Shown here piece after piece: positions 23,701-35,076 of a stretch of 64,000 nt of DNA (positions within the stretch are counted from its first letter, which is position 1; every line of letters begins with the position of its first letter). The DNA is from Hybos culiciformis (taxonomy: Eukaryota > Arthropoda > Insecta > Diptera > Hybotidae). Location of the stretch: positions 141,147,308 through 141,211,307 of the forward strand of contig OZ023273.1 in assembly GCA_964007475.1 (NCBI GenBank), given 5' to 3'. The notes under the pieces were generated by a model. The model ran no database searches and was not told the DNA's origin. It saw nothing but the letters and a program-made list of their open reading frames with translations. A program made the translations under genes and the position numbers.

Positions 23701-26700
23701 TTTTCGTTGTTAATACCGACCACTCAGATGTTATGGCATTAAATTTTTTAGCTTCCTGTGGTAATTGACGTTTAATATCTTCCCCACTGAAAATATTTTC
23801 AAGGTAAAGCCATTGACGTTGAACATTTAATCCTTGTTCTAATGTTTCCATTATATATGATAATGTTTTCTCCCAATAATCAACAGTTTTAATAAATGGC
23901 TCAACAAAACGTGTTGATTTCATTGAAGAAATCGTAACTGCATGTTCCTCAAGCATTTGAAAACAATCGTCAACACTTTTAATTCGATAAATGTCATCAT
24001 GATAAAATTGCATTTCGAATGACATTGTTTCCCATACTTCGACTATATTTTTTATACCATTTTCTATATTTAATTCCATAGTTGCAGCATTTGACAAATC
24101 CAAAACTTGATCAGCATATCTAACAAAATCTAGATTGATTGCTGAATTAAATGTAAAATCTTTTGCTGTTTCTTCGAAATATCTTATAAAAAAAAATAAA
24201 TAAAGAATTAATATACTCACACATAAAGTTTACTTCTTACTAGCAAGTCATTTATTTTTGTTTAATAGTTAACTTACACATTCATTACTGTTTTAATTTT
24301 TGTCCAATGTCGTTCACGCATTGCTGGATTTCTTAAAGCTGTTATCAATGGTATAGTTTTTCGAAAATTATCAATTAATTTACGTTTTGTTTCTAAAACT
24401 TCCCAATTTCGGTCCTTCAATGTTTTACAAAATTTACTTATTGTTTTATGTGTTTCCATAATTTTATCTTCAATTTCATCACAATTAATTAACCAAAAAT
24501 TAGTTACTCTCCATTCATCCCAACTCGTTTCCCAATCATATAGTAATTCCCAAATTTCAACTAAAGTTTTAATTTCTTTTTCAACAGCTCTAAGTGTTAT
24601 ATTATCTGCATTATTTACATTGAAAAACAAGAGATCAAGATTTAAATTATTTTCAAATATATACATTTGTTGAATACGTTCTTCCAGCGTTGACAAAAAT
24701 TTTAATGCCAATTTTGTTGGTCTGTTGAAATGGGATGGGAATTAATATAGGACATTTAAATAATACAGAAATTGAAATAATAATTTTAGTTTCAAATATA
24801 ATTGAACCGTACTTTATGTACTGAGATTAATGAAATGTACTTAAATTGTGTGCTAAATTTGATATAAGAATACTTATAAAGATTGGACTAGTGAAATCAC
24901 ATTTGAAATTTATAAATAGAGAAAAATTTAGATAAAATTTTATCCAATCATTTAGACTCCTTGTCCAACTTTCACACTTTGACATAATGTTATTCATATT
25001 ATCAGATTCTTTCTTTGTTCTTTTACAATTTTTTTAAGTTTTGTCTCATTCAAATTTCGATCACTTCAAAAATAAATTGATATATATTATATTTAATTTA
25101 GTTACACAATTCTGTTCTGGTAGATTCGTAATAGATCTTTTTCAACATAATATAATTGAATTCTCGAAAAAAAACAAAGTTGTAAAAAAGAACATTTTTC
25201 TTTCAATATGCCTACTTAAAAATTATGGAAAGATATCTGAATAAAGAAAAAAAAAGCATAAAAATAAAACATAACAATTGGAATTTTTGTGAAAGAAAAT
25301 AATGAAAATTAATGGAACGGAATAGCAAGGAAGTGATGGAAATATTTTTACATTTTGGATGATGTTGGAACTTTAACTTGAGTATCTTCTTGTAATCTTC
25401 TAACGATATTTTTAAATCTTTCAGCTCGAGTTTGTAATTTCGCTTTGAAACCATCTTTACTCAAGCCAAGCATTTCTTCGGCATCAACTAATTTTTTCAT
25501 ATAATTATTCCAATCTGAATCTAAATATATAACCATGTTTTTTGTTTCTTTCGGTACTGGTGCATCATATATTTCCAATATTTTGAATAAATCAAAAATT
25601 TTTTGAAATTCTCTTTGTTTTTGGGGCCCTTCAAGAACAAGTTGTTCGTATAATTCTTGGGTTTTTTTCAAAGCAACTATTGTTCTTGGAACAGTTAGAA
25701 CCGCTTCAATATTTTCATTAATATAATTATAAACATCTGTCAAAATAAAAAATTTAACGATAATAAAAAATTATTATTATTTTTTTTTTTTTAAATCTTA
25801 CCAGTTATTCTTTGAGTTGCAATTTTTAATAACAATGCAATATGTCTAATTTGCCAATCATCAATATTATTTAATAATGTATTTTTTAGTTTATTTGAAT
25901 TAACAACCATAAAATGTACTATACTTATTGTATCCTGACTGGAAACATCATTACCAATTTCAACATATTTATTGATATTAAACTCAAAAGTTTTTGCATC
26001 AGCATCACTTTCTTTCATTTCATATTCTTTCATATAAGAATCTTTATCAGTTGACCAAATACTTTTAAATAACAACCATGTTTCCATATATTCAGTTAAT
26101 TTATTTTCATTTTCTTCGACTTCAGCATTTATTTTTAATTGTGTAGTTTGACAATCTTCATTTAGTGCAACAAGTTCATAAAATGATGGCAATTGTTGTT
26201 CAACAGGTAAATTAAATTTTTGATAGAGTCTTGGAAAAACTTTCATTGCTTCAATTACTGAATTATGAATATTTAATAAAAACTCACCAATATCATTTAA
26301 TTTGGGATAATATTCAACCTATCCAAAAAAAATATTTTATATTTCTTTTTTAATTCTTGAATACTTCAAAAATGGATAGTGTCACCGAAAACGAAAACAC
26401 AATTCAACGAAAATACAATTCACCGAATACACAATTCATCGAATATATACAATTCAACTCGAGCGCAATTCACCGAAAATACATTTCACCGAAAACACAA
26501 TTCACCGAAAATGATAAAACAGTTAAAGAAGTTCGGTTAAAAAATCGTCGCGAAAAGGTCATTCATCAAAAATATAATTCACCGAAAAAACAATTCAACG
26601 AAAATGATTATGTTATCGGTGAATTGTGTATTCGGTGAATTGTGTATTCGGTGAATTGTGTGTTCAGTGAATTATCGGTAAATCAATAAATTTATATATT

Positions 26701-29700
26701 AGTTATGTGGATAACTACTTATTCTAAGAGAAGAAATTTAAGCGTAAGTAATTAAATTTGTAAAGTACATTTTTACGTTAAGTATTTTTGTTTTTACCGA
26801 TTGTTCGACAACATCAATATCTATTTTAGTTATAGGTGATGGTCCAAATGATTCCTCGCCATGTATGGCATTATAAATATTATTCATTGAATTATTTATA
26901 GTTATTAGAAATGCAGATGCTAACATTTCGTCAAATCTGAGAACATATTTAATCCATTCTAAAGTCATCTAGAAAATTAAAAATAGAAATGCGTTAATAA
27001 TTTTTGCGCTTTACAATTCTTAATTTTAATTATACATATTTGAATTATATACATCTATTGAAAATATATTTTATATTTGAATATGATACATACACTTGCT
27101 AAAACCTTCTCAAATCCTTTGTAAACAGCTACAATTAATTCTATTATGGTGTCGTAGAAGCTCAACAATTTTTTGATACTTCGTTCTTTAAATTTTTGTA
27201 AACCTTTTTCCAGAACTACTAATTCTTCTACTGAAGTAGATGTGAATTTCAAAATTGGAGTATCACAAATTTTTTCACATAGTCTACCAATATTTAAATT
27301 AGCTCGCTTGTAAATGTTTACAAATTCCTGAAGTTCAGCTGTAGTCTTTCCACATTCTGCTATATATGCATCACTAAGGTCTCCATTCCATGTAAGCTTT
27401 ACTAAACCTGGTGCTATTTTCCGATCACAAACTAAAATTAAAGCTTTAAAAAGTTGACGCTCTTCTGGCTTCAGTACTAACAATATTTTGTTGTAATCTA
27501 AGCAAACTGTAGTAACTGAACTACTGACAAACATCAATGAATCATATTTCACATAAAGTTGGTTAATATTTGCAGGAATTTGAAAACCCATCTTATCAAA
27601 ATGCTTGGCTTCTGAACAAATTTCTATAACTGAAATGTCGATGTTAGTGTCCAATAAATTTCCCTTGCTTTTTCTACGAACTAATAATACACGATCTAAT
27701 TTGGACATAAAATCAGTGCCTACAGACAAGGTCCAATCCTCGAAAACTTTGTTAATGTTTCTTGCGGATTCTTCTTTCATTCGCTCGTATTCACCAAGAG
27801 CTGTAAACGAATGTGAAACAAGTGGTAACCATTCCGCCTCCACTAATCTATTTTTAATCCATGTAATTCGTCTTAAATTAATTCTTAACGAATTTACTCT
27901 GGATGCGAATTTTGGAATCCAAGATTCATGAAACTTGGCTCTTTCTTGAAGTTTTCGGCTAGTACTTTCCATTTCTTTACTAAACATTTGCCACACTTCT
28001 GTTGTTTTGCGAATATAGACTTCTCGTAAACTTTTTCGATAAGAAAAAAAATAAAGGGTTGCCAAAACTTCTAAACCTTCTTCAACATTACAAACACATA
28101 GAAATATATTTGAAATTGATCTCTGAACAATTTCTTCGAGACCTTGAACCATCTCTCTGTATTTAATAACATCCTCATACCTAAGGAAAGTAAGTAGAAA
28201 ATTCTATATATTAACGTCTGTGTGTGAGGCGTTTCGGTAGCTATGAAACCATTAATTTCAAAATTTTCTATATAGTCCGATCCTCCCGGAGTCCAGTCTT
28301 CCTGTCTTCTAAATTTCGGACTCAACGCTACACAATTTTATCGGAATACAACTAGATTTCAAAACCGGCTGCTAAGGTAGGTGTCGGATCAAAATTTCTA
28401 GTATCCCATAACCATTTCTGGTTCCAGACTTCTTATTTCGAAAATTTTAGCTAAATTGGTCTAGCGGCTTATGCGTGATTGAGGACAGGGAAACAGAAAA
28501 TTTTAACTTATATTAATTAGATAATTCTAGATATAATATACTACATGGAATTTGGGATTGAAGTAATTAGATTAGATAGTATCTTACCATTGGGTATTAT
28601 GCACATTTAAGATTATTTCACTCGACTCCCTTTTGATTCGATTCAATTCATCTATAAATTTATTTTCAATACTTTCGAAAGTAAATTCGAACTCGCAACC
28701 CCTAGTACCACCAAGTCTAGGTTTTGGAATTTTATCCGTTTCATCGAGCCTGGCGAATACAATCATAGATTCACAAATGTCGATTAAATCATGTAATCGT
28801 TCTATAAATGCATTTACATGATTAAATATCATTGCTTCATCCAGACCCCATCCAACTTCTTGATCTCTTTTTGAATGTGATCGTGACATTTTCTCGTAAA
28901 TTTCTTTGTACAATGAACAACATGTTATTGACATGTCACACATTTTTATTCCAAATCTTGAGTTACCATCCAAAACTTTTTGGATATTAACTTGTTCTCT
29001 GCAATAGCTTACAATTTGATTACTCAAATCACGGAAAAGTCCACTAATTAGTTCTTTTGTATTATAATACTTCGATTTTAACCAAATATATCGAAAAATA
29101 TGAATTATTTTTGGAATTTTTTCTGGTATTTTGGAAGGATTTTCTGATTCTGCTAAGTCGTTACAGGGATCTACTAACAATCTTAAATATTGAATATTTG
29201 ATTTTGCTTCTTCCATTTGAATTTGACATTGAGCTGTTAATTCTTCAATTTGTTTAATGTAAACCGATTGAGCTCGTCTCAACACATCAATAATTCTTTG
29301 AAGATCTTCGTTTTTCAGTTGAGCATAAAGACCTTGTAAAATTTCATCTGTAGAAAATTTTTTTTTTAAATGTTTAAAAATAAATTGCAATAAAAATATT
29401 ATAAGACTAAATTATGACAATATTATTAAATATGAAAATTTGATCAAATACTCTTTTTAAATATTAAATATCTTATTTTAAAAACTTCTAAGACCTAAGT
29501 TTGACAAAGCTAAATTTATTATTCATTTATTTATTTATTTATTTATTTCAACTTTAATATTTACAACACTTTACAATGAGATTCTTTATAATTTTAAGTA
29601 TTAATACATGATAAAATAAACTTACATCGATATAACCAAAATTCATATTCATCGACGGGGCAAATTAAATCCAATGGAACTAATTGTTGTCGATCAGACA

Positions 29701-30447
29701 AGCATAATCGGATTTGACTTGCCCACTGTATTGCTATTTCCTCTAAATTTTTCATGAATTCTCTATCCTTAGCAGCACTTTCTGTTTCTAAATTTTGAAC
29801 TACTGTTGGTACAAATAATACCGTCATACCGGCCATTTTATAATGCAATCCAGTTAAAATTGTCAAATATTTATCTAATGTTGAACATAATCTGCTTTTA
29901 ACAGTTTCATTCCACTCACTATATTGATAAAAAATTGGAGTATAAACTAAAGATAAAACTTTTAATAAACTTCCATCAATATCTTCGTGTATATTTCCAA
30001 ATGTTACTTCATCATGAAATCCATCAACAGTGAAAATATGATGTGGAGTACGTAGGAAATACATTAAATCATTAATTGGAACCAAAGGAAATGTTAGGCT
30101 CGCTGTTAACTGGTTACCATCATAGAATATAGTTAACATTAGTTCATCAACTTTAAGTAGCCAATTTCTAATTACATCCAGAATTTCATGATTCCAATCA
30201 CGATGATTCATCGCGAACAAAATAGTCATACGTTGAATAAACAAAACCAACTGATCTAATTCTTCATCAGTGTATCCGGGAACAGGAATGTCAGGAGTTA
30301 CTGGTTTTTGAACTTTTATTACATTCTCTGAAATAATAATAATTAATGAACAAAGTTTTTTTTTAATTTATTTTAATTAAATGATTTACCTTCTTCATCA
30401 GATGAAGTTATACTGCTCATCAGGCTTGTTCCTCCTCCTAAAGCCAT
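11741..30447 (-). CDS. DNAH2: Axonemal dynein heavy chain, DNAH2 type (about 4,489 aa)
   Basis: Motor subunit of an inner-arm axonemal dynein that drives sperm tails and sensory cilia. Twenty exons from ATG 30447 to TAA 11741: 30390-30447, 29626-30327, 28588-29347, 27094-28180, 26798-26968, 25802-26318, 25352-25736, 24278-24721, 23209-24182, 22372-22780, 20821-22261, 20360-20715, 20084-20282, 17672-20010, 17427-17612, 15743-17100, 15578-15682, 14577-15519, 12479-12969, 11741-12285. Frame is kept throughout. Exons 1-9 are the tail and linker. AAA1 has GPAGTGKT and WGCFDEFNR. AAA2 has GDTGTSKS. AAA3 has GGVGTGKS and MDDFNMP. AAA4 has GIGGSGRQ. Then come the stalk with the microtubule-binding domain (KSYGRPPVKVEKVMEAV) and AAA5-6. 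The C-terminus (FWLSAYTFPTGFLTAVLQTSAR split by a few residues, VRGLYLEGAGW, WIKRGTAILLSL) resembles DNAH2; length is close to human DNAH2 (4,427). AAA2 and AAA4 carry unusual residues. The donor after exon 9 (GTCATT) is weak. Confidence 0.93.
12325..12450. mobile_element. 126-bp MITE in the last dynein intron
   Basis: CACCTCAGACGGACTATAGG (12325-12344) pairs with its reverse complement at 12431-12450 with one mismatch. The interior is non-coding. The host intron (12286-12478) is 193 bp; without the element it would be about 66 bp, the usual size in this gene. Flanks (TTAG left, TAAG right) do not give a clear target duplication. Confidence 0.75.
13290..14231 (-). pseudogene. Broken Tc1 transposase
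   Basis: Fragments in different frames. Residues MGRGKCLTAVEKAKIEAYKD start the helix-turn-helix region at 14231. A central block with FSDEKKFNLDGPDGYQF holds the first catalytic Asp near 13850. A C-terminal block (13739-13290) contains FQQDNAPIHNS and, 34 residues after the Asp, the Glu in YSPDSNIIENVWG. Stops and frameshifts separate the blocks, and a 25-bp tandem duplication at 13711-13760 shifts the frame in the VWGAISY region. The copy cannot encode a working enzyme. This is the standard fate of Tc1 copies in insects. Confidence 0.9.
13711..13760. repeat. 25-bp tandem duplication inside the Tc1 transposase
   Basis: 13711-13735 and 13736-13760 are the same 25 bases with two differences. 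Because 25 is not a multiple of three, the duplication breaks the reading frame. Confidence 0.85.
22781..23208 (-). other. Dynein intron 9 (428 bp)
   Basis: Longer than most introns of the gene and starting with the weak donor GTCATT. AT-rich; no repeat recognised. Confidence 0.65.
24722..25351 (-). other. Dynein intron 7 (630 bp)
   Basis: From donor GTAAAAAT to acceptor TTCAACAG. No element or coding signal recognised. Confidence 0.65.
26382..26680. repeat. Inverted tandem array of about 16-bp TTCACCGAAAAYACAA-type units
   Basis: Within dynein intron 5. About ten degenerate copies of an ATTCACCGAAAACACA unit run in one direction from 26382 to about 26605. After a short unique stretch, four copies of the reverse complement (CGGTGAATTGTGTATT) follow to 26680. 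The two halves can pair into a long hairpin. Translating it gives a repetitive open frame (26357-26638) that I regard as an artefact of the repeat. Confidence 0.85.
28203..28520. repeat. Repeat remnant in dynein intron 3
   Basis: Less AT-rich than its surroundings. Begins TCTATATATTAACGTCTGTG and ends with TTTTAGCTAAATTGGTCTAGCGG followed by an A-rich tail near 28520. That last motif is typical of the ends of dispersed insect elements (LINE or Helitron families). No open frame. Confidence 0.45.
29525..29548. repeat. (ATTT)6 microsatellite in dynein intron 2
   Basis: Six tandem ATTT units within the intron 29348-29625. Confidence 0.9.
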
Positions 30448-32167
30448 TTCGTATTAAATATTTATATTTATTTTATTACAGGTTATTGCGGACTAGATTT
30501 TTCCAACTAAATATTATTTTCAGATTAAATAAATGTTTTCTATCTTTTTAATTAAAATATAAATGACTACTCTACTATTCAAAAATCATTTTTAATTTTT
30601 ATAAAAAGTATGTGCTTATTAACAAGCTTGTTATTTATGAAATTAATATGCAAAATTGGTTGCTTTGGAAGTGGTTTTTATGAAAAAAAAATTAATGACA
30701 ACCATTATTATGCATAAATAAACAAATGTTGAAGCCAAAACGAAGTCGATGTATAAGTATATACACTATTTTAATGTGTAGGTGGTAATAAACAAAAATG
30801 TTTGTAAAATGTTAACCCCAGCCAGATACAACTGAAAATAATTACAAAATTTTTAAGGACTAACTCTACGCCGAACTTACCAAATACCAAAGATAATTAT
30901 TTTTGGAAATATACTTGGAGAAATAAATTTTTTAATTATTTTGTGAAAATAACTATAAACAGTGGGACAAAAAATCTATTTGAAGTTTAATATCTGTATA
31001 TATAAAAAAAACGTTGTAAAAAGACGAACAAACCTTGTTAGTCTTAAGAGATGAATTCGTTTTCATGTGATCTCAGTTTCATTCGCTCGTAGAACGGATT
31101 CTACGTTGACAAATCTCAGTCACAACTGCAAAATATTTTTAGACACAACTTTCATATTCTTAAAGGATTTTAATATTTTATAGGTTTTAATACAATTCTA
31201 TGAAAATGTGTCTTTGGGTTGTCTATGTCGATTGTTGACCTTAAAAAAATATTTTCCGATTGCGTTCAAGGATTCGCAATAAGGGCTGATATTATGTTTA
31301 AGAATGAATACATGTGTACTTATGAGTAAATCGTATACTATTAAACAAGCAATAAATATATGTATATGTAATCTCGTTCTCGAAACGGATCGATGGATTC
31401 CGATGAACTTTACAATATAGAGGCTTTCGACAGTGAAAAAATGATTTAGCTAAGTTCCGTTTCTGGGAAAATTCGACAACATACAAAGCCCGCGAAAAAC
31501 TGCCAAAAATCGCGAAAATTATGTATTAAAAATAAAATTCATCCCCTTCAAATCTAATACCAACCCTTGAAAATCCGCACAAATCCGAAAATCTGAGCGA
31601 AAAAACAAAAACTGCGAAACAAGCAAAAAAAAACAAATTGGCTTCTGAGCTTAACTCGGTCTCCCAGGTACTGTCTATACGAAGTTAAAAACAATGCTAT
31701 GTGCGAATGTTTTTTAATTTAAAATGTGCTCTGCACTTAATTTGCAAGGTAATAATCCAATTTTTTTATATTTCTGTACTTTTTTTTTATTTAGATTTAG
31801 AATCTTATTGCTATTGGAAATACATACGAAAAGCATTTTAGAAAAGGTATTACAAACATTTATTTGAAGGAACGTTATCATATGGAACATTTAATTGTGG
31901 ATAAAAATATCAAGATATTATTCAAACATGAATATGATACCAAAAATAAATTATTTTAAAGTAAATTTATAATGCATTAGAATTTACATATTTATATATT
32001 TTGGAGTTATGTGCTTTTAAATGAGATTAACTTAATTTTTGTTTCCTAGTACCAAAACAATTAGAAATAAAACATGTCGATAAAAATAATACAAAATATA
32101 GTAAATTTATTCTTAAAATTAAATATATGAAATAAAATATAGATTAGTTAGTTAAAATTATAACTTT
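30448..32167. other. Intergenic: dynein promoter side and tetraspanin 3' side
   Basis: The dynein promoter should lie just above 30447, but no clear TATA box is seen. Around 31365-31500, minus strand, the sequence AAAGTTCATCGGAATCCATCGA followed by CCGTTTCGAGAACGAG resembles the 3' end of dispersed non-LTR elements, so part of 31000-31700 is probably an old repeat. Confidence 0.5.
32106..32111 (-). promoter_or_regulatory. Possible poly(A) signal of the tetraspanin gene (long form)
   Basis: AATAAA on the minus strand, 57 bases past the stop at 32168. Confidence 0.45.
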
Positions 32168-32452
32168 TTAGTGAATGAGTCTTGGAGAATAACAATCGTC
32201 TTCAGTTTCTAAACATTCCGAATACACATTCTGCATATTGAGGTATCTACAGGTTTTTTCATACACTTTTTGCTTCCTCATTGATTCAGTTTCATCACAT
32301 TCACTACAGAAATCATCATTTAAATTATAACAATTTTTAATTTCCGTCCAAACCTTTCGCATTAGAATTAGGATTAAACACTGAAATTATAATGAGCTCA
32401 TAATAAAATTTGTAAGTAAAATTTTTTAAAGATAGATTATAAGAGTAAGTAT

Positions 32453-32503
<51 letters not shown>

Positions 32504-33558
32504 TAACTTATAATGTAACAGTTAACAACCCCATTATTTAATAATATTAAGCTATTAACTAATTGAATTCAACCCTGTTTGATTTTATTTGTTCGAGAAC
32601 AGATAAATTTGGAATTTCTAAACAATCTTAATTTATAGGTTTGATCAGAAAGATCAGGGAGTTTATTTTGTAAGCGAAATAAATAAATAATTACTTCTAA
32701 TAAAAACGATGTCGATAGAATAATTAAAATGAACCGAATAGTTTGATGTAATTCATTAGAAAACATTTTCAAACAGCCTTCTGCATTTACACCATCGATT
32801 GTTTTTGGATAATCTTTTCTCCGAGATAATCCTAACATTTTGCTAGCGCTTTGGCAATGAGCGTCTGTACTGCAACAGCTATAAGGAATTAGTGACAGTA
32901 TTGATGAGTTGCTAAAAAAAAAAAAAATATGCACAAATAAAATTTTTCAATATACTAAAAGTATCAAAATTGTTGTATGATTTATAGTTGGAACTTGCCT
33001 GTCATAACTTAGAATTCTTGTTCGTTCCCAATCTTTATAGTATTCAACTCCACAACATTCTTTGTAAAATTGCACTGTATCCCAAATTAATCGCCAATCT
33101 GGATCAGTATAATAATTGTCGATACCTTGCAGCATAAAAATCTCTGTAGTTGATATTATTGAATATTGAGCTCTGGTTAATGTCCATGTCATAATCGAAG
33201 CATATATTAATAATAAAAAATTATAAATATTCCACATACTAAGTAAATAACCGAGATTGGGAGAGTCACTTTCATTTATACATTTTTTGCTTAAACACAA
33301 TCCAAAAGAATTTGCTATTATCAAATGAAAACCAAACACATAAAGATACATAAATTCCAGATTCAGTTGCTTGTGATGATTCGGGTGCAAATAAATTCTT
33401 AATTTAATTTCTTGCGTGTAAATCAAAATCAAAGTTGATATTCCAATAATAATTTGAATGAAATTTGATATAATCAAAACAATCGCAAGAATATTAATTT
33501 TAGAAGATGTCTTCAGTCTATTTCCATCCAAGTCCTTATAGTTAACAGATCTTGACAT
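32168..33558 (-). CDS. Tetraspanin (about 329 aa, three exons)
   Basis: Four-pass membrane scaffold protein. Exons 32999-33558, 32695-32911 and 32168-32380. TM1 is ILAIVLIISNFIQIIIGIS, TM2 follows LEFMYLYVFGF, TM3 is MWNIYNFLLLIYASIMTW. The large extracellular loop has the hallmark CCG, then PYSCC and further cysteines (AHC, AEGC). The first intron uses a GC donor (AG, then GCAAGT), the well-known minor GC-AG class; it is the only join that keeps frame into the SCC exon. Splicing exon 2 at GAA/GTAATT (32694) completes TM4 as FILIILSTSFLLE joined to CLILILMRKVWTE, and gives a 65-residue acidic, Cys-containing tail. Without that splice, exon 2 reads on to a stop at 32569 and gives a different tail (about 300 aa). 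I cannot assign an orthologue. Confidence 0.88.
32457..32500. repeat. (AT)22 microsatellite in the tetraspanin intron
   Basis: Uninterrupted AT dinucleotides between tetraspanin exons 2 and 3. Confidence 0.95.
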
Positions 33559-35076
33559 TTAAACATTTCGTATATTAAATAAATTGTTTTTTGTAGTTTA
33601 ATTTTAATAAATAAATATTTTTTTATAAATCAGAATAAGTTATAAAAATAACATTAATCAGCATTAAAAAATAAAAATTTTAATTAACTTGTCAATTCTA
33701 ATGACAAAAAAGTCATAGGAAGAAAGAACTTCGAAGTGGGTGGCCCAGTGGTTAATTTGTTTATTTTTTATAAGACAATTCTCAATTGAAATGGACTTGG
33801 TTGTGACTCAATCGTACTTTTTTAACTATACATATAAACATATATTAACTAAAATAATCAAAATAGGAAAAACAAAAAAATATATATACTACTAAAAGGC
33901 ACTTTGATACGTACTAGAAGGGTAAGAATGCTTGGGGAACACCTTCTACCGGGCACCGTGAACAAGAAAGGCATAAGCCGGGGGAAAAAAATTATGATTG
34001 TAAAAGCGGTGGGATAGCTTGATGAGGAGTAAAAGGCACTTCGGATAGGGTCTTACAACGCGCCAACAAACTTGGCATTTCCGTTCCAATACAACCGAAC
34101 CCAACATTATTTTTATTATAATTACGAGATTTAAATTAAAAATTAAATTCAAACGTTTTGATAATGTTCCAATTTCTATTTTCGGGAGTTCAAAGAGCTT
34201 TGACATAAAAAAAGAAAGTTGTTTTTTATTGATTACACGCGTACCGTGTTGAAATAATAAAATTTTTAAAATTTATTCAAATACTGGCGTAGTTTCTTTA
34301 ACTTTTTCGAGGAGTGAATTCTTGTTAGTTTTTTGTATATTAACTGGATCGTTCACTATCTTTTTCTATAAAAATATTGACAATCTATAATAATAAAATA
34401 CATAATGTATTCGAAAAGGCTGGACCGATTTTAATAAAATTTGATTCGTAACATTTTTAGAAGTCAAGAATTATCGTAGTGAAGAGTTTTGTTTTTCACT
34501 TTCACTTTAAGGCGTTTCGTGGAGATTATGAATTCTTAACCGGTTGTATTGAAGTTCAACCGTATTATTTTTCTTGCTTATCATCATAATTCATATAAAT
34601 AAAACAAGATTTAAATTATTATAATAAGTTTTAATTATAGTCCAATTATTCGTTTTAATTATGGCAACACAACAAATAGTAGAAAATATCAGGGGCTTAC
34701 GGAAGCACACTTTTTAAAACCCTGAGGTACGCTATTATATTTTCTTATATTGCCATTAAAATATATTTTTAAATTAATATTAAATATTTAAAGCTTATCA
34801 TTATTTTCTAATTCATAAACTTGGACCAATTTTTTCTGTTTTTTTTTTTTTTTGCAATGTTAAATCTAAAGGAATCAATTTTTTTCTTCATTAAAATGTG
34901 ATTGATAACCCAGATGACATTTTTATTTCTATTCTCGTTGTTATCAAATGTAAAAAAAATAACTTTGTGGGCACTAAACTTCAGTTTTAATTCACTTTAA
35001 CTTTCAGTTTCATTTCTTCTTTGGTGCAATTCAGTTATAGCTTGTATAGTTTTAAAAAATAAATTATAAGTGAAAT
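33559..35076. other. Intergenic with old repeat fragments
   Basis: Upstream of two divergently transcribed genes. 33745-33830 has an A-box-like TGGCCCAGTGG and a poor B-box-like GGTTGTGACTC, suggesting a decayed tRNA-derived SINE. 33890-34110 is less AT-rich, with a repeated AAAGGCACTT, probably another remnant. 34388-34440 (TCTATAATAATAAAATAC, then GGCTGGACCGATTTTAATAAAATTTG) resembles a Helitron/LINE terminal motif. Several TCAGTT motifs at 34981-35035 may be initiators for the gene at 35077. Confidence 0.45.

Noticed and set aside
26357..26638. 93-codon open frame on the plus strand in a dynein intron
   Set aside because: It is a translation of the inverted tandem repeat; its repetitive peptide has no independent support.
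26382..26680. CRISPR-like array
   Set aside because: Units are contiguous, degenerate and inverted, without spacers, in a eukaryotic intron.
31298..31486. Minus-strand 62-codon frame upstream of the dynein gene
   Set aside because: Coincides with an old repeat fragment; no homology recognised.
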